64,000 nucleotides of DNA, from contig JAAALK010000080.1 of the NCBI GenBank assembly GCA_019279435.1, positions 32,084,778 to 32,148,777 on the forward strand. Reading direction: 5' to 3'. Below are positions 1 through 11,145 of the stretch, piece after piece (the first letter of the stretch is position 1; every line of letters begins with the position of its first letter). This stretch comes from Zizania palustris (Eukaryota; Streptophyta; Magnoliopsida; Poales; Poaceae). The notes beneath the pieces were generated by a model. The model saw only the letters and a program-made list of their open reading frames with translations. It was not told the DNA's origin and made no database searches. The translations under genes and the position numbers were made by a program.

Positions 1-201
1 GGCGCCGTGACAACCATGGTATGAACTATGAACTATGAAGTATGACCTCTGTTTGCTATGGACATGTGTGCTATGGACATGTTTGCTGAAATGCTGAGTG
101 CTGACCTCTGTTTGCTGATTTTAATTGGTCGCCTAGGCGACGCCTAAGCGTCCAGTCGCCCCCCTGGCGACTGGTTTCGCCGGGGCGCCGTGACAACCAT
201 G
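1..201. repeat. Spacer with an 18-bp direct repeat
   Basis: The 18-mer GGCGCCGTGACAACCATG occurs at 1-18 and again at 184-201. Between the copies are short tandem phrases around TTTGCTATGGACATG and a GC-rich stretch with CGCCTAGGCGACGCCTAAGCG-like symmetry. No coding potential is visible. The direct repeat could be flanks or internal repeats of a small transposon, but I cannot define termini. Confidence 0.4.
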
Positions 202-215
202 ATCATTAATAAGGT

Positions 216-576
216 TATAAACTGGTAGGCTAGGGGCATCACCAATTGAAGAAAAGCATGTCCAACACATGTTGAGATGGTTTGGACATGTCCAACGAAG
301 AAATCTAAAGGAACCAGTGCAAAGTGGAATCTTGAGGCATGGCAACAGTGTGAGAAGATGCAAGGGAAAACCCAAATTAACTTGGGACGAGACAATAAAA
401 AGAGACTTGGAAGGATGGAATATTCCCAAAAATTTGGCCTTGAATAGGAGTGCATAGAGGGAAGCTATTCATATGCCTAAACCTTGATTAAATACTCCTG
501 TTGGGTTTCAACTCTAGCCTACCCCAACTTATTTGGGATTGAAAGGCTTTGTTATTGTTGTTGTTGTTGCTGCTGT
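216..576 (+). mobile_element. 5'-truncated RTE-type LINE, 3' end of ORF2
   Basis: From about 217 the plus strand encodes the C-terminus of a plant RTE-like ORF2, including SPIEEK, LRWFGHVQRR and GKPKLTWDE. It ends at a TGA at 486-488. One in-frame TAG (455-457) sits where neighbouring residues suggest a tryptophan, so the copy is dead. The 3' tail has the phrase CTTATTTGGGATTGAAAGGC followed by a (GTT)n run at 551-570, as in plant RTE elements. The 11-bp sequence ATTAATAAGGT stands immediately on both sides (205-215 and 577-587). This is an exact target-site duplication and fixes the insertion at 361 bp. Confidence 0.88.
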
Positions 577-587
577 ATTAATAAGGT

Positions 588-1835
588 GGATTGTTGCAAA
601 AAAAATTGATTATATGGATAGGCACACTTTAGGTGTAGAGGTTAGGAGTCATTCTTACTTTATATAAATATAAATGGCCTCCTCCAGATAAAATAAACTA
701 CTTCCTGCAGGCATACAAGAAACCCAGGACAGTTCCATTTAGTCCAACCTAATAAACATCAATACAGTAGGTGGCCCTGCCTAATTCTTCAAAAATGGCA
801 GCTTGCTTCCATACTAAGAATAGACACCTGAAGAACAGATTGCACAATAAAAAACAAATGTTGTAATACAGTTACTAAGCATGTGGCTAGACACTACCCT
901 TCCAAGTAGCACCTAGTCACAGTTTAACTCGCCTGGGCAGCCATGTATGCCAACTTAGTCAGTGCTTAAGTGCTAGGTGCCACCTACTGCCTAACACCTT
1001 TTAGAACACTGGTTATGTACCAAGTGACAACCAATATATCATTAAAACATCCTTGTACCTCAACATATTGGCAGTTTGGCACACATCATAAATTAATACA
1101 GTAATACTTCACAAAAATGGCTATGTCGTGCGAAATTGTAGCACAATATAGCATAGACTCAGCTAAATTGCAAAAAAACGTTAACATCCAAACTCAAATA
1201 TTCTACCCGTCACATCTCAAACAAATTCATGTGATCACATATTGCAGTAGTCATCCTAATTCTCACCAAATTAACAAATTACACAGAATTAACACATGAC
1301 TAACACAGCACATTAGAAGACCAGCAAGGCGTGACAGAATTAAACCCACAGAAATCACATCCATACTACATCAATGACCAGTATGCACCCGCCATATACT
1401 ATATTAATACATGCAGCGATGAGCACCACATAGTAGCCACACAATTTCACGATTTATAGAGCATTCCGATGAAAATAAGACACAAACATTTAGGATAACA
1501 TGATAAACAAACGAAATGAGAATATTATTATCACATGATCAACACAGCCTTTGCAACAAAATTAAAAGCACAAACACTATAAATCACGCGACTAACCACG
1601 GTCACAATACAGCACACAGCCGATCCGAACGGAAGTCACGGAACGAGGATAATTTAACTATTTATCACTCTCTTCATATGTCAATTAATGGACCACATAT
1701 CAGTGGTGACCCCACATGTGTGAGTCGGAGTGGCAATTTTGTTGCCACTGACATGTTAAGAGTGGACAAATAATTAAATAACTGGAAAACTAAAACGTCA
1801 TCTAAGCGCGAGCGGATCGCTGATTCGCTGCTTAC
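588..1835 (-). other. Presumed first intron of the STRAP-type gene
   Basis: AT-rich sequence lying downstream (minus strand) of the exon 1 splice donor at 1831-1835. I see no stretch resembling the following STRAP coding exon, so the intron probably continues past the window edge, or the gene is truncated. It contains a perfect 8-bp-arm hairpin (AGTGGCAA, 5-nt loop, TTGCCACT) at 1729-1749. Small open frames here look like chance. Confidence 0.5.
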
Positions 1836-1953
1836 CCTTACTGGCGCTGATGAGGAAGTAGCCGTCGGGTGTGACGGGGCTGTAGAACACGTCGACGACC
1901 GGCCGCGAGTGGCCGTGGCACACGAGCGGCACCGACACCTTCTTCTTCTCCAT
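1836..1953 (-). CDS. STRAP: STRAP-type WD40 protein, coding exon 1 (partial gene)
   Basis: The minus strand from the ATG at 1953 encodes 39 residues that begin MEKKK and contain VCHGHSRPVVD and TPDGYFLISASK. This is the conserved N-terminus of plant serine/threonine kinase receptor-associated proteins (STRAP). These are beta-propellers of WD40 repeats, linked in other eukaryotes to SMN-complex/mRNA processing and TGF-beta receptor signalling; the plant role is less clear. The exon ends in phase 1 (118 nt) directly before GTAAG, and the leftover G plus AT would give the expected Asp after SASK. Later exons are not in the window. The call rests on family recognition of a short segment. A transposon-captured gene fragment is possible, but a promoter-like GC-rich upstream region argues for the real 5' end. 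Confidence 0.82.
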
Positions 1954-2420
1954 CTCCTTGCTTCCCTTCTCTCCCGTCCCTTTCCTCTCTTCTCCCCTTC
2001 CCGGAACGCTATCCTAGCCCGTCGACTCCGGCGGTGGCCTGAAATACTGCGGCGGCGGCGGCGGCCCGCTAACCCTAGGTAACACCAACGCCCGATCGGG
2101 AAAATTCGGGAAAAATATGGGAAAAATCGCGCGCGCTGATCGACGAGCGGCGAGGCGATCCGGATCCGATGGGGATCGATTTGTGCGGGGAATTTTATTG
2201 GGTAAAGAGGAATGGGGCGGGGGCCTAGGGGCGCTAGGCGAGGAGCGGGGTAGGGGAAGGGAAGTGGCAGCCGGAGGCGCGGGTTTTATAGAGTCCAGGT
2301 GCCAGTCGAACGGACCGGGCCACCAGTCACTGCATCCACTGGGGTGGGCGTAGCACCACCGTTGGATTGGTAACGGATGGTCTAGATTCGTTCGTCTGTG
2401 TGTTACGCCAGGAGACATCT
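1954..2420 (-). promoter_or_regulatory. GC-rich promoter and 5' leader of the STRAP-type gene
   Basis: Upstream of the ATG on the minus strand is a CpG-rich leader with a (CGG)n-like block near 2050-2065 and pyrimidine-rich stretches close to the start codon. A TATA box, CTATAAAA on the minus strand, lies at 2284-2291, which would put transcription start near 2255 and give a leader of about 300 nt. GC content falls sharply beyond about 2430, marking the edge of the promoter island. Confidence 0.6.
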
Positions 2421-2754
2421 GGTGCGAAAATTACGATTTTTTATCATTTTATTTATTTTTTCCAATTTAATAAAATAATCTTATTTAATTTAAATGATTG
2501 CATGATTTAATTTGTTGATTATCTACTCTATTATATAATTGATAAGTTAAAAGAGCGGACACATTACATATCTAGTAATTCCTAACCTTCATTTTGTCAT
2601 ACTCGATAAATCCCAGTCCCTCGTTGGTGTCAAATATAATATGTCTGTTTGTATGATAAGTACTCATTATATGGCGAGTTCTTTATTTGGTAACCTATAG
2701 TCTTGCATAGCAAATCCGATATGTCGTCACCTTCTATATTAGCATTATTTTCCT

Positions 2755-3070
2755 TATAATCGTTGATTGAGACTTTGTTTATATTGATCACCCAAGCATT
2801 GATTGTGTGTGTGCAGTGCATTGCCTGTCTCCCTATACTTCAGTTCGTCTGTGTTAAATCTCACATCTTCATGCATTATGATCTATTGCATAGAAAATCC
2901 TTTATGTCACCATTTTCCTTGTAATCATTGATTGTGACCTTGTTTATATTGATTACCCAAGCATTGATTGTGTGCGTGTAGTGCATTGTATGTCTCCCTA
3001 TACTCTCTACGTTTGCGGTTCGTCTGTGTTAAATTTCACCTCTTCATGTATCATGATCTATTTCATCCGA
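2755..3070. repeat. Tandem duplication, about 160-bp unit
   Basis: Two diverged copies run from about 2755 and about 2919. Both contain TTGTTTATATTGAT, ACCCAAGCATTGATTGTG, GTCTCCCTATACT and GTTCGTCTGTGTTAAAT in the same order. The surrounding 2421-3139 is AT-rich and shows no gene. Confidence 0.7.
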
Positions 3071-3139
3071 GATTATGTCATAGCTAACTAATCCTTAACC
3101 CAACAACACGGAGATCAATCGTGCATTTAAAATCTCCTA

Positions 3140-3649
3140 TTGACGCCTACGTCCTCCTCAGTCCTAGAGTGTGGCTCCTCTGACTCCGCTGTGGGTGCCA
3201 CTAGCGCTGCTTTGGCCTGCTTCTCACCTTGTTGGTGCAGCTCTCGCTGGCCAGATTCCTCCTCTGGTTTGCTCGCCTATGCAACCACCAGCAAGGATGA
3301 TCTTACCATCGCCTCCCCGTGTTGCGCGCCCTCGATGCCGACCTTGTGCCGCCGCTTGCCCACTCCCTCAAGTCGCATGAACATGGGGAGCACGTGAGTC
3401 ACGTCATGATGATCCTAGAAAAAAATAGGGGGGGGGGAATTGAGGAGTATCAACTACGTGCAACCATTGATCGATCGATCGATCGAACGACCTCACCCAC
3501 GCGAGGAAATCCACTCAGAAAAAAAATCGGCGATGGTAGCAGTGGAGGTTGCTATTCGCAATGTTCACATTGTAATATCTTATTTTATTACTATAATTTG
3601 CTTCTATTTATTTTTCTTTGATCTGATTAGTAACCCTTCTTTGTTATAG
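3140..3649. other. Unassigned stretch with low-complexity runs
   Basis: A GC-richer island at 3150-3400 has open frames of 69-100 codons on the plus strand that I do not recognise and that lack family motifs. It is followed by a ten-G run at 3428-3437 and a (GATC)n run at 3469-3485. No supported gene. Confidence 0.3.
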
Positions 3650-3874
3650 GTGAGACTAACCTTATATCAAGTTGTGAAGGAGATGATTGATAAAATGGGT
3701 TATGAGGTAACCTTAACTTCAAATAATTTGTAATAAGTACATTTTATTGGTTAGTGGTAAGATCAAACAACAACATTCTTATTCCTTCCTAATTGTTGTG
3801 TTCAATTTTTGTTCTAGGTAAAACTGGTTCGAATAAACAAAAGAATTAAAGAAGCCCATTTAATTCACACGTAA
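3650..3874 (+). pseudogene. Two exon-like blocks of an unrecognised gene
   Basis: Block 1 (3650-3706) follows a TTGTTATAG acceptor, stays open for 19 codons (YQVVKEMIDKMGYE) and is followed by GTAACC. Block 2 (3818-3874) follows a TTCTAG acceptor, encodes VKLVRINKRIKEAH in the matching phase and ends in TAA. Joined at these sites they give one continuous frame, which is more than expected by chance in AT-rich DNA. I do not recognise the family. A remnant of a transposon gene or host gene fragment is possible. Confidence 0.35.
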
Positions 3875-3964
3875 CTCTGAATTAAAGATTTTTTAAGTTA
3901 GTTTGGCTAACTAAAAAAATTTCTTCAAGTTCAACACATTTGTTGTTGTTTTTTAATTTTACTG

Positions 3965-4630
3965 TAGCATTATCACGTGCTCACTACTAGTTGTGATTAA
4001 TTTGTATTTGTCTCTCAAATTAGTTAGGACTCAGAGCATAGCCTCCATGCTCTTCCCTAGTATAATACTAAAATACACCAAGATATGATAATCGATAAGA
4101 ATGTATGAGAAGAATACATGTCTTTATCCGGTAATTGGTATAGTACTTAATAGAATATTGAAATACACTGAGTGCTAATATAATGTGTGACTAGAAGATC
4201 TAAACACAATAAATGTATTATTAGTAAACATTCACACTCTCCACACCTTTTGTGATGATACTAACTACATAAACACACCTTTTCTTGTTGTTGAGAATCA
4301 TTCTCTTTCATTCACATGTATTCTAGTATTGTTTCTACCTCCCTAATCATTCTGTTATCATATGGTGGTCTCACCATGTCAATCTATTTGGTGAATATAT
4401 GCATCCTAGGATCTTCATGTAAGAAAGCATTTAATTCAACAAGTGTAATAGTAAACATGAAGAAATAAATGGTCAATGAAATAATAAGCCTTACAATGAA
4501 GTTATCATCAATGTTCGGACATATGAAGCGTCTTCTTCAAAGGAAGTTTCCACCGCATACGCACTTTAGACATGTACACCTCATAACTCTAATGCAGAAT
4601 GATCGAGTTGGTTGCCTTGATCCCTGATGC
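3965..4630. repeat. AT-rich local repeat, unit 1
   Basis: Shares long ordered phrases with 5000-6060, 6370-6433, 14996-15356, 46066-46333, 57481-57625 and 58790-59130. Examples are CATTCTCTTTCATTCACATG, GTATGAGAAGA, TTCTACCTCCCTAATCATT, TTTAATTCAACAAGTGTA and AATGTTCGGACAT. No coding potential. It is a member of an old local tandem array whose third unit carries the whole transposon nest. Confidence 0.7.
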
Positions 4631-5138
4631 TCCACTTCTAGCTATGGTATCTGCCTTGGTGACAATCTAATCTCTTTGCCCTCCAAGCATATGATTTTTT
4701 TATATTTTTTCAATTTACAAAAATAATATTATTTTTCAAATTTTATAAAATTAGCCTCTGAATGGTTTTAAAACCAAATTCTGGGAGGGTAGGTTTTATG
4801 ACATGGTATATTAATGTCATGATTACAAAATTTACCACTGTTCATTTCCATCGTGACCTTCTAGGCGGGAGAGCCCAACACTAGCCTTTGGGTGGATGGT
4901 TTTTGGCAAATCCTAAGGGCAACATTTGGCTAAAAATTACTTGTTTTTAATATTTGACCTATCGCTATTATTTAATAGGAAATGATTGCATGATTTAATT
5001 TATTGATTATTGTGATTAATCTATTTTCATCTCTCAAACTAGTTATGACTCACAAAATAGCCTCCATGCTCAATAGAATACTGAAATACACCAAGATACT
5101 CACTTAATATGATTGTATGAGAAGATTATAAGTCTTTA

Positions 5139-5378
5139 TTCTCCATCCGATAACTTTTAAATGACGCAGTTGATTTTTATCTCAATGTTTGACCATTCGT
5201 CTTATTCAAAAAATTTATGCAAATATGCAAAAAATATAAGTTATGCTTGAAGTACATTCAATAATAAAACAAATTATAATAAAATAAATGATATTTCAAA
5301 AAGTTTTTTAATAAGACGAATGATCAAACGTTGAGATAAAAATCAACGACGTCATTTAAAAGTTAACGAAAGGAGTAG
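5139..5378. mobile_element. Stowaway-like MITE
   Basis: About 240 bp with long inverted ends. The left end, CTCCATCCGATAACTTTTAA, leads on to TGTTTGACCATTCGTCTTATT. The right end is its inverse, AATAAGACGAATGATCAAAC running to AAAGGAGTA. TA dinucleotides flank both ends, as expected for Tc1/mariner-derived Stowaway elements. The interior is AT-rich and non-coding. It is absent from the matching place in the other AT-rich units. Confidence 0.75.
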
Positions 5379-5644
5379 TAATTAGTACAATACTTGATAG
5401 AATATTGAAATACATTGAGAGACTAATATAATGTGTGCTTCAACGATCTAAATACAATAAAACATAGTGTTAGCAAAAGTTCATGCTCTCCACACCTTTT
5501 GTGTTGATACTAACTACTCATGTCATTTCTTGTTGTTGATCGACAATCATTTTCTTTCATTCACATGTATTCTAGCATTGTTTCTACCTCCCTAATCATT
5601 ATGCTATCATAATGTGATCCCACCATATCTATCTATCTGGTGAA

Positions 5645-5849
5645 TATATATATATATATATATATATATACACGGGAGTGTTATTCTACACCACGTGTGT
5701 AGAATAACTATTCTACACTGACCATTTTCAGTAGTAGATTTTCTCAGTACAATAGCAATTGAGTACTACTTTTTTCAGTAGTAGATTTCTCAGTAGAATA
5801 GTTATTCTACACCCGTGGTGTAGAATAGCATTTGTATATATATATATAT
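5645..5849. repeat. TA microsatellite interrupted by a palindromic MITE-like insert
   Basis: (TA)13 at 5645-5670 and a second TA run at 5834-5849 flank a 152-bp insert (5679-5830). The insert has 38-bp inverted ends, TGTTATTCTACACCACGTGT on the left and the near-exact inverse on the right. Each end also contains the self-complementary core GTAGAATAACTATTCTAC. The middle has repeated CAGTAGTAGATTT. This fits a MITE that targets TA repeats. Confidence 0.65.
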
Positions 5850-6060
5850 CCTAGGATCTTCGTGTGTGAAAGCATTTAATTCAACAAGTGTATTTGTAAA
5901 CATGAAGAAATGGGTGGTCAATGAAATAATAATAAGATTTACAATGAAGACATCATCAATGTTCGGACATACGAAGCATCTTCTTCAAAGGAAGTTTCCA
6001 CCTCATAATGATCTCCATATACGCACTTCAGACATGTACACCTCATAATCTTGATGTATA

Positions 6061-6433
6061 ATGGGCTAGCTGCCCCGACTCCTGGTGCTCCACTTATAGC
6101 TATTATGTCTTCCTTGATGGCAATCTAATCTCTTAGTCCTCCAAGTATCAGACAACTATTTCACACTCTAGTATGCCAAGTACAACATTAGTTTCACATG
6201 TTGTGTTCCTAGCTATGTCAGCTTCTATAGGAGCTCTACTTCTTGATTGTTTCTTCTACCCTAGTCTATTGTGACAATGTCAGCGTTGTCTACATGTCTA
6301 TGTATCCAGAGTAGCACCATCGCAAAAAGCATATTGAGATTGATTTTCATTATTGAGCAAGGTGGCCCTTGGATAGGTTCAAAATAGTTATGATTCATTA
6401 CATAGATTATATGCTTCGTAGAATATCGAAATA
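6061..6433. repeat. AT-rich local repeat, unit 3 left part
   Basis: Non-coding. Its last 70 bp (AGTTATGATTCATTAC ... GAATATCGAAATA) align to units 2 and 4 up to the CACTA terminus. The unit resumes at 14996. Confidence 0.55.
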
Positions 6434-6789
6434 CACTACTACCATAGAAACAATCTTTAGTGACTAAGCTTTATTAATGGATCAATGTCATGTATTAGTA
6501 ACATACTTTTAGCGACATACTATTTTATACATGTTAGTAGCACTGCATTATTAGTGATGGGTGGTAATGTGGCCCATCACTAAAGAGGTGGCACACTCAT
6601 TACTGACGGGTCACATTATGACTTGTCACTAAAGAGTCAAAGAACAAGTGACAAGTGACAGATGGTAATTACCGCCCGTCACTATAAGTGCCTCCTGAGT
6701 ATAAATAGACAAGACCAACAATGAACCTAGCCACACTTTCAAATAACACATAACAATAGCTAACCTTAGCCTCTCATCGCCGCTGTCAC

Positions 6790-9700
6790 CACTTCATCGT
6801 GCTCCTCGTCCCACCATTCAGTCACAACCTCCGCCCATCATGGCCTCTATTCCATCATGACCTCTATCGTGTCATAGTCTTCTCCGCCGTCCTCCATTCC
6901 ATTGTAGCATATATTTCGTTGCTACCTTGTCATGCCTCTCTGGCCATCGCCGACTCATCCTCATCCCTCCTCATCATGTCTCCTCCTCCCAAGGTAAGTA
7001 CCTGCATGCCCCCTCCTTCTCATCACCAACTAGGGTTTGTATTTTTATGAATACGTGAATTTGTGAATATGTGACTTTGTGAATATATGAATTTGTTACC
7101 CTATTTGCTCAATGAAGAGTTGGCCTAGTATGAGGATATGTATGACAATTAGGCTCACTATTTTTATTCCTACAGTTTGTTCATGCTATGATCTTGTATT
7201 ACATGCTTACTATTTATGTTCCTATAGTTTATTCATGCAATGATATTACATTACGCCACTTTTTTCTTCTATATTTTTATAGGAACTTTTTTCTTCTATA
7301 TGTTTTACAGGTAAGATTTAATTAATTAATTATCACATACACCTATGAATTCAAATAGAGCCTAGTGGCGAGGAGGCTATTAAATTAGCAACTCGACATC
7401 TGAGAGTAATTATGTGCAACAAAATTTATGTTATGTTTATGTTGACACTTTTAAATTGTAGTTCATTCATTCATTTGATTTTACTTTTTAAATTAATGTT
7501 GTATGTTACATTCATGCTTTATTGTGAATATGTGAATGCAACGATGAATATGATGGCTAGGGTTTCAAATGTGCTCTCATATTCGCTCAATAAAGAGTTA
7601 GCCTATTATGAAGATGTGTGTGATATCAGTATTTTTATTCTTATAGTTTGTTCCTATTTGCTCAATGAAGAGTTGGCCTAGTATAAGGATGTGTGTGACA
7701 ATTAGGCCCCGTTTGGTAGGGATTCTCCTACCTGATTCTCAATTGAATCGGGAGAATCCATACCAAATGGTTTTTTTCTCAAATTCTAAGATGAATTAGG
7801 AAAAAATCAATTCTGGTTTTGTGAATAGGAGGTGAATATGTGAAATACCTGATTCTCAGTTGAATCCCACAAACTATTTCACCAAATACCCATAAAGTTA
7901 CCAAAAATTTACCCGCCTACATTGATATACCTCCATACATGCCTCTCTCCCCCATGCCCTAGTCCATGCATGTTCCTTCCTCTCCTCTCCTATCCTCCCC
8001 ACCACCCCTCCCATTGAGGCCCTCTCCACCACCCCTCCTGTCGATGCCCAATCATCGTCCTCTTATTACACCCCTATCACTGATGGTGCCACTCCCATCA
8101 CTGCCCCATCGCCCCCATCTCCACCTCGTCCCCGTCTTTGCTTGGGTTCTAAGACATTGTTCCATGTGTTCTTTGTCTTTTTGATTGCTCATGAATATGC
8201 AATTATTTGTCCTTTTGATAAAGTTTTTTGTGTTCCATGAGTTTGTGATGATTTTCCTATGTATATTCATGAATACATACTAGGTATTATTGGCTTAGGC
8301 ATTCACAAGTATTTCTATGTCTACACCAAAAAAATTGTTTGTGGACTTGTGGTAAATTGTAGACAATCTTATGCCTAGCGAAAACATGGAATAAGCTTTG
8401 GGAGGAGAGTGGTGATGCCTCAAATGAGGAGCCTATTGTTCAGGATAATGGCTAGGGATCTTGGACACTAAACACTAGCATCTTTGTATGGTCATATGAT
8501 CATATGATTTTCCTCCTATATTGGATATGTATTCAGATGTTTCAGACATTGATAGTGTGCAAGTGAATGTCTCATGTTGTTTGAGGTGTTTGGGGCTAGA
8601 AAAAAAAGAAACAAATGCTGAACTTTTTGTGTCACTTATGAGTAAAAATTAACCTTGTATTATGTGTACACTGATTGAGAAACATGGATAATTCTTAGCA
8701 CATTTGATCTTGATTTTTTTAATTAGAGAGTATCTTGTTAGTTTTTGTAAACATTTTAAGCTTTTGCATGTGCAGTTTAAAATTGTGCAGTTTATGGTAA
8801 TGGGAGTCATGTACTAGATGCATTTCTTTTATCACAAACTCTTGTACAAACAATCATAAATGAACAATCTGTCAGTTAGCTGCATTTATTTTATTACATC
8901 TTCATTTAGTTGCCTAAACAGAGGCATCATCATGTTAGCTCAACATGAATATATCACAATCTATAACCACACTGTTTTACCTCAAAACCACAAATACTTG
9001 AAGAAAATAAAAAACTTGTTTAATTGATCCTAGATTTCATGAGATTAGAACTAAAATTGGTGCATGGTCTGTCATGGAATGTGAACAAGTCATTTGTACA
9101 TGTTTAAAATCACATAATTCAATAATTAGTGACATATCTTTTTCTTGCTAAAAGCTGAAAAATACGAAAGGAACCCAAAATGTCAAAGGTAAACTAGTTG
9201 TTTCATACCAACATACTCTCTTACATCAATCAGAATCTAGCCATCCAGACAAATGATTTCCTAACCGATTTTTATTCACCATAGAATCAATTCACCATAT
9301 AATCAGAATCTGAAGCCATACCAAATGCACTCTTCTCATAATCATATAGTTTGTTCATTTAAGTCATTTTTATTCAATATTATTGTGGTGTAATATTTAA
9401 TTAATTAGTTGTCACACATACCTGTGATTTGAAATATAGCCTAGTGTCAAAGAGGTCATTAAGATGGCAACGTGATATTCGAAAGCAATCCATGTTATTG
9501 TCTTGTTCAAGATGATTTAGAGTTTACACAAGTATTATTGTACTTTTTATCATTGTTAAATATAACATGAATTAGGAGCATAATAGAATCAATGTCGGGC
9601 TACGACATGGCAAGCCTCCTAAGTGATCAAAAAGGCACTTTTGTTGGGCATCGTGCTTCTAGTAGTAGGTCCACTATCCCTATAGTATTATTGTTCTTTT

Positions 9701-10358
9701 TTGTTGTTGTTCCATACAAGTGCTATGTGTAGTTTCTACAAAAAGCTTTATCGATCACCACAACATTCATAGTTGTGAAACTCTTGAGATATCAATAAGA
9801 GATGGTTGCACCAATATGATTGATGTTGAGAACTCTGGAAGAAGGTTATGCCTAACTAAAGGGTGATCTGCATTTACTAACCGAGTCTCCCTAGTAGAAG
9901 AGGACTTTTTTGTACTAGCAATGGGAGCCCCACTGTCTGCTATGGCTACCAATATTCAATAATTATGGCGAAGAGAAGAAATCACAAGCCATAAAAGTAT
10001 ACGAGAGTGATGGCGGTATATATAACAAAGTCACGTTACTTATTAGATAGTCATACATATTTTGTATATGTACTTATCATGTTTTCTATAATAACAAGTG
10101 AGACTCCTACCAATGCTGAGAAGAAGAGGGGAAGCAGAAATCCAAGGAGGGTGACACTAACCAATAGACCAATTAAAGAACATATGTTATTTTAGTAATC
10201 ATATAGATGTAACTTCAGAAAAGAAGACTCTTCTGCAAGACATCTCAGTAGGCTTATCCTTTGGGACTCGATTATACATATACAAAATTAATCCCTCGAT
10301 CATCAAGAAGAAATCAGTGGTAATTACTTTGCACATGACATAATTGCAAACATATACA
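6790..10358 (+). pseudogene. Degenerate internal gene region of the CACTA element
   Basis: An exon-like start lies at 6976 (MSPPPK followed by the donor GTAAGT). Further open blocks are separated by stops, for example near 9770-9950 (VENSGRRLCLTKG, then a stop, then NRVSLVEEDFF) and 10090-10195 (SETPTNAEKKRGSRNPRR). One segment is duplicated: 7080-7400 resembles 7570-7700 joined to 9340-9500, including ACCTATGAATTCAAATAGAG / ACCTGTGATTTGAAATATAG before an exon-like block. Position between CACTA ends suggests remnants of the element's own genes. I cannot assign TNPA, TNPD or a host origin. Confidence 0.35.
7703..9337. mobile_element. Candidate nested element with GGCCCCGTTTGGTAGGG end
   Basis: Inserted between the two parts of a duplicated CACTA segment. 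The left end, GGCCCCGTTTGGTAGGG, is loosely mirrored on the right by CCATACCAAATGCACTC. The left 65 bp also fold on themselves (GGTAGGGATTCTCC against GGAGAATCCATACC). The interior (for example 7966-8184 and 8300-8900) shows no gene I recognise. The ends resemble Tourist/PIF or hAT MITE termini, but the target duplication is not clear. Confidence 0.35.
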
Positions 10359-11138
10359 TATATTGTAACACCCCAAATTTTCAAAGAAATAAAATACCTT
10401 TTATTATATTTTTTTTTGAAAAAGATTATTTGAAATTCCCTTAAGGCCATTTATACCCAAATAAACTAAAACCTTAAGGAGATGTCCAAACTAGAGGCTA
10501 AGAAAATTTGTATGTGATCCCAAGGCCAAGAAATATTTTTGAGAATTTTTACAAATTTTTATCACCCTTGGAAGCAACCCAAACATTTTAAACCAATTTC
10601 AGCAATTAAATTTATTCAGAAAAGAATTTAAACAGTAACGACCCCCTTCCCCCTCTTCTCCCTCAACCAGCCGGCCCAGACTACTCCCTCCCCGTGCCCC
10701 TCACTGACAAACGGACCCCACTAGTCAGTGACCCTCTTTCCCTCCGCGCGCACGCCCGACACGCGGCCCACCTGTCGGCGCCAACTCCCCTCTCGGCCGA
10801 GCCCGACCCCACCGATCAGTCCCTCCCGTTGCCGCTTTCGTGCCCCCGCGCCCCACTGACGGTGGCCCCCACCTATCAGACCCATCGTCCACCTCGCGCT
10901 CCCCCAAATCCCGCCCGGCCGACGACCTCGCTTCGCGATCCGCTCACGCCGGCCCCCTCGCATTAAATTGGCACCACATAATTGTTCCTCGAGGCCCGCC
11001 GACCATTTCCCCTCTTTAACCCTCGCGTTTATGCCCCGGGATCGCGCTGCGCGTGCATGGCAGTACCTCGCCGGCGCCATTGAAGACCCCCTCAACTTTT
11101 CTTGTATACGTCGCCCCTTTTCTCCCGCTGGCACCCCT

Positions 11139-11145
11139 ATATAAA
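11139..11145 (+). promoter_or_regulatory. TATA box of the G1 LTR
   Basis: CCCCTATATAAACCCTCGG in a GC-rich context. The same box is at 32957-32963 in the third G1 copy. It would place the start of R about 30 bp downstream, leaving roughly 2.5 kb of R-U5 in the LTR. Confidence 0.65.

Larger units (their letters stand above)
4690..6060. repeat. AT-rich local repeat, unit 2 (with two MITEs)
   Basis: The first part (4690-5060) matches 58490-58810, with shared phrases TTTTTCAATTTACAAAAATA, GGGTTTTATGACATG-like sequence and GATTGCATGATTTAA. The second part (5040-6060) matches unit 1. Two small elements interrupt it, at 5139-5378 and 5679-5830. This copy preserves an empty-site version of the G2 LTR target: AAGTGTATTTGTAAACATG around 5887-5903. 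Confidence 0.7.

Noticed and set aside
133..455. Two overlapping minus-strand frames of about 100 codons
   Set aside because: Antisense to the RTE ORF2 remnant.
2014..2418. 134-codon minus-strand frame upstream of STRAP exon 1
   Set aside because: GC-rich promoter/leader composition and low-complexity Pro/Ser content. It starts upstream of the TATA box, so it would not be transcribed as a unit.
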